From an uncultured Opitutales bacterium (GTDB lineage Bacteria > Verrucomicrobiota > Verrucomicrobiia > Opitutales > Intestinicryptomonadaceae): a DNA stretch of 8,712 nt. Under the pieces are notes generated by a model. The model was given only the letters and a program-made list of their open reading frames with translations. It did no database searches and was not told the DNA's origin. The stretch is taken from positions 1-8,712 of the forward strand of contig URYY01000093.1 in the NCBI GenBank assembly GCA_900552245.1, given 5' to 3'. Of this stretch, positions 6,195 to 8,712 are shown piece by piece (positions within the stretch are counted from its first letter, which is position 1; the number at the start of each line of letters is the position of its first letter). The translations under genes and the position numbers were made by a program.

Positions 6195-8712
6195 CTAAGC
6201 GCCACAGCCGCCGTCTTTGTAACCACAATCGCGGCAGGAGCGGCACTTGCCGTCAAAGACATAGGCGTATGAGTGGCACTTGGGGCAAGTTAGCGCCGTT
6301 GACATTGCCATCTTGTCCTTAGCGGCTTTTGCTGCGTTTGACGCAGATGCGGCCCCAAGCGGCAATTCAGTCTGCAGTGGCCCCGACTGTATCTGATTTA
6401 TCGTCATTGTGTGCTCGCCGCTTCTAAACATATTGTTTATGTAGCTGTGCTCAAGCGAGCGCAAACGCCTGCCGTTTTCGGACGGGAACATCCAGTCTAA
6501 AAGCTGCATCATGAGGTCCACTATACTCTTACATGTGTGGATTTCCGGCTTAAATTCATCGTCATAGTCGCCTATTCTCACCCAACCCGCGGGATCGAAT
6601 GACATGTACTTAAACGAGGAAATAAACTCGTCGAACGGAACTCCGTACTGAAGCGCGATAGAGAAAGCCTTGCAGAAGGCGTCGAACATACCGTTAATAA
6701 AGGAGCCGCCCTGCCCGAGCCTGCCGAATATTTCGGCGCACTTGCCGTCTTCGGAAAGCCCGACCGTGAGGTAGCCGTTTATGTTGTCGCCTATGGAGAA
6801 TTTTATTGTCTGACCCCAGCGGCGGTACGGCAACTTCTTTCTAATCGGGTTTGCATGCTCGTTTGCCCTGACTTGAGCTGCGCTATTTACGACCTCCGCC
6901 CAAGCCTGCTGAATTTCGGAAGAATCCAAGCGAGTGCTGTAAACGGCGTTTGCCTTTGAGCCGTCGCGGTAGATTGCTATGCACTTTATGCCCATTTCGT
7001 GGCTGTCTATCATGCTATCGACGATGTCTTCGCGTGTGGCGGAGCTTGGCATATTTATAGTCTTTGATGAGGCTCCTGAAATGAAGGGCTGCAGAGCGCC
7101 CAACATGCGCAAGTGCCCTTCCGTCTTTATGCAGCGCTCGGCGCCAAAAGCCTTGTTTGCGCAGTCAAACACGCGCAGAGTTTCCTCGCTGACCCACGGA
7201 ATGCCCTCCATGTGTCCGCAACCAAAGTACAAAGAGAAGTCGCTGGGCGACAACTTGCCCTTTTCGGACGCCGAATGCAGAGAATTGTAGAAAGCCGCGT
7301 ACTCGTTATCATCTTTTAAGGAAGACGTGCGCGCCACAATTTCCATGCAGACCGCCCCGCCCTCATTCAAATTCTTAATTATATCGAGCCTTCCCTTTAT
7401 CTTGCGGCTTTGCAGGAAGTTTTCCAAGCCAGCCAGGCCCGAAACTTCAGCAACGATTGTCGCAATTTGCTCAAATGTATAGCCCAAGCGAGCAAGGCCT
7501 TGCGGTACAAGCCCATTTATGAGCGTCATTGTTCCGCCGCCCGAGAGCTGCTTGTGCTTTACGAGGGAATACTCAGGCTCTGCGGAAGTCGTGCCCTCCT
7601 CGTAAATCCCCAATGGCGCGCTTATTGTGCCGGTGGGGGCTATGCAGGTTGTAAAGCTGTTTCTAAAGGTCTTTGCCGCGGAAACTTCGCGCCAGAGCTC
7701 GCCCGCCTTATTCACAACATCGTGCCAGGTCTTATCTACATCTACGAGGTTTTCGCCTATTGAAAGCTTAAAGCCTCTTATTGCGTCTTCTGACGAGAAA
7801 GATTCAACATCGGGCAAATCCGTCGGCATATGCCCCTTAGACTGCGGTTCGCCTATCAAGGCCTTCAACTGCTCATTCATAACAGAGTGCATGTTTAGCA
7901 CCCTGTGCATGCTGCCCTTTATTAGCTCGTACTTGTTGAAGTTGCCCAGCGACTTGCCCATCTCGGAGCTAAATTTGTAGCAGGTCGAGGTCAATAGAGA
8001 TGCTATTGAAGCTGTAATTACTCTGCCCTTTGCGCTGTCGTATGGAATACCCAAAGACATCAAAAGCCCGCCTATATTCGCAAGACCTATGCCCGTAGTG
8101 CGATACGCTACGGTATTTACCGCTATCTGCGGGATTGGGAAGCCGCCCATGGTTATATTCATATCGGCAGCCATCATCGCAAGCTTTACGGCAAAGCGGA
8201 ATTTTTCAATTTCAAAAACCCCATTTTTGCAGAAGCGCAAGATGTTAAAAGAGCTCAAATTGCAAGAGCTAAACACGGGCCCAAGGTACTCGGAACACGG
8301 ATTTGAAGTTTCGAGCTGAACTTCGTCGGAGAAGGTGCTCCAGAAGTTTATGATGTCGTTATTGTGAAGCCCCGGCTCGGCATTGTTCCAAATAGCCTCC
8401 GCCATCTGCTTTAGCATATCTATCGGGGCGTATTCCCTAACTATGTGCGAGGGGTCGCGAACCCAGCGAGTCGCGTATTTTTCGCCCTTTTTAAACGCAA
8501 CCCAGAAGCCGCTCTTCATTGAGACTGTGTGGTTTGCATTCTGGTTTGAGAGGGTCTGCCCATAGATTAAATCGTCCATCGCAGGGCTATAGTACTTATC
8601 GACGACAAAGGGCATGGAAAGAACCATCTTTGCCGCGATTTTTTCCTCAGGATTGCCGTCCACAAGCTTTTGCTCAGCAAGCTTTCTTAAGCCCAACTGC
8701 ACATTGTGCTCT
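6195..8712 (-). CDS. nrdJ: Class II (adenosylcobalamin-dependent) ribonucleotide reductase, C-terminal part
   Basis: This enzyme reduces ribonucleotides to deoxyribonucleotides in the cytoplasm using a B12-derived radical and needs no oxygen. The frame runs off the right edge (first full codon at 8711-8709), so the N-terminus is missing and the GTG at 8702 is not the true start. Counting from the 8702 codon: the finger-loop motif NPCSEY (134-139) supplies the Asn134, Cys136 (thiyl radical) and Glu138 triad. Cys147, 11 residues later in SSCNLSS, is placed like one of the redox cysteines. APTGTIS (355-361) is the phosphate-binding loop; AIYRDGSK (576-583) and YLTVGLSEDG (644-653) are typical of the long B12-dependent subtype. 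The C-terminus carries a zinc-ribbon/redox tail with C806, C809, C820, C823, C826 and C833. The stop is TAG, followed by a strong terminator. A cobalamin riboswitch, if any, would lie outside the window. Confidence 0.95.
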   Translation of the reverse strand, partial: EHNVQLGLRKLAEQKLVDGNPEEKIAAKMVLSMPFVVDKYYSPAMDDLIYGQTLSNQNANHTVSMKSGFWVAFKKGEKYATRWVRDPSHIVREYAPIDMLKQMAEAIWNNAEPGLHNNDIINFWSTFSDEVQLETSNPCSEYLGPVFSSCNLSSFNILRFCKNGVFEIEKFRFAVKLAMMAADMNITMGGFPIPQIAVNTVAYRTTGIGLANIGGLLMSLGIPYDSAKGRVITASIASLLTSTCYKFSSEMGKSLGNFNKYELIKGSMHRVLNMHSVMNEQLKALIGEPQSKGHMPTDLPDVESFSSEDAIRGFKLSIGENLVDVDKTWHDVVNKAGELWREVSAAKTFRNSFTTCIAPTGTISAPLGIYEEGTTSAEPEYSLVKHKQLSGGGTMTLINGLVPQGLARLGYTFEQIATIVAEVSGLAGLENFLQSRKIKGRLDIIKNLNEGGAVCMEIVARTSSLKDDNEYAAFYNSLHSASEKGKLSPSDFSLYFGCGHMEGIPWVSEETLRVFDCANKAFGAERCIKTEGHLRMLGALQPFISGASSKTINMPSSATREDIVDSMIDSHEMGIKCIAIYRDGSKANAVYSTRLDSSEIQQAWAEVVNSAAQVRANEHANPIRKKLPYRRWGQTIKFSIGDNINGYLTVGLSEDGKCAEIFGRLGQGGSFINGMFDAFCKAFSIALQYGVPFDEFISSFKYMSFDPAGWVRIGDYDDEFKPEIHTCKSIVDLMMQLLDWMFPSENGRRLRSLEHSYINNMFRSGEHTMTINQIQSGPLQTELPLGAASASNAAKAAKDKMAMSTALTCPKCHSYAYVFDGKCRSCRDCGYKDGGCGA

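Noticed and set aside
7410..7763. Plus-strand frame of 117 codons opposite nrdJ
   Set aside because: It is antisense to a strongly conserved enzyme gene and has no motif or start signal of its own.

Overview
The window looks like a piece of a bacterial chromosome in which two well-conserved minus-strand genes sit beside an AT-rich accessory stretch. The conserved part (about 4500-8712) carries the 3' portion of an adenosylcobalamin-dependent (class II) ribonucleotide reductase, nrdJ, and a complete MFS transporter of the hexuronate/anion:cation symporter type. The nrdJ subtype and the style of the glycoside hydrolase resemble proteins I associate with Verrucomicrobiota, Lentisphaerota or related PVC bacteria. 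That placement is from memory of family resemblance and is only a weak guess. Secreted glycosidase, lipoproteins with a lipobox and a hexuronate-type importer suggest a Gram-negative-like carbohydrate degrader.

Layout: 1-689 holds no convincing gene, only a short GC-rich palindromic island (433-475). 690-1907 (minus) encodes a secreted GH5-like glycoside hydrolase whose usual acid/base 'NE' reads 'EN'. 1908-3134 is a second AT-rich gene-poor stretch with an imperfect inverted-repeat pair (2462-2689) and, at its right end, a consensus sigma70-type promoter (TTGACA-18-TATAAT, 2985-3014). A possible 10-codon leader ORF lies between that promoter and two tandem paralogous lipoprotein genes (3135-3707 and 3782-4351). 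These paralogs share a 154-bp block with no differences although the DNA before it has diverged clearly. A 13-bp perfect hairpin (4504-4539) separates them from the convergent MFS gene (4566-5804). Upstream of the transporter lie a small possible ORF (5809-5997), a 9-bp stem-loop just before its start and an operator-like palindrome (6051-6068). A strong intrinsic terminator (6135-6170) ends nrdJ (6195 to beyond 8712).

How the genes work together: the GH5-like protein would act on extracytoplasmic polysaccharide, and the transporter probably imports hexuronates or similar sugar acids, but the two are not in one operon. nrdJ is housekeeping (deoxynucleotide synthesis) and has its own terminator. 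The lipoprotein pair is probably one transcript of unknown function. I found no CRISPR array, rRNA, tRNA, intact insertion sequence or recognisable defence system. The best leads are the altered catalytic dyad of the hydrolase and the mosaic lipoprotein duplication.
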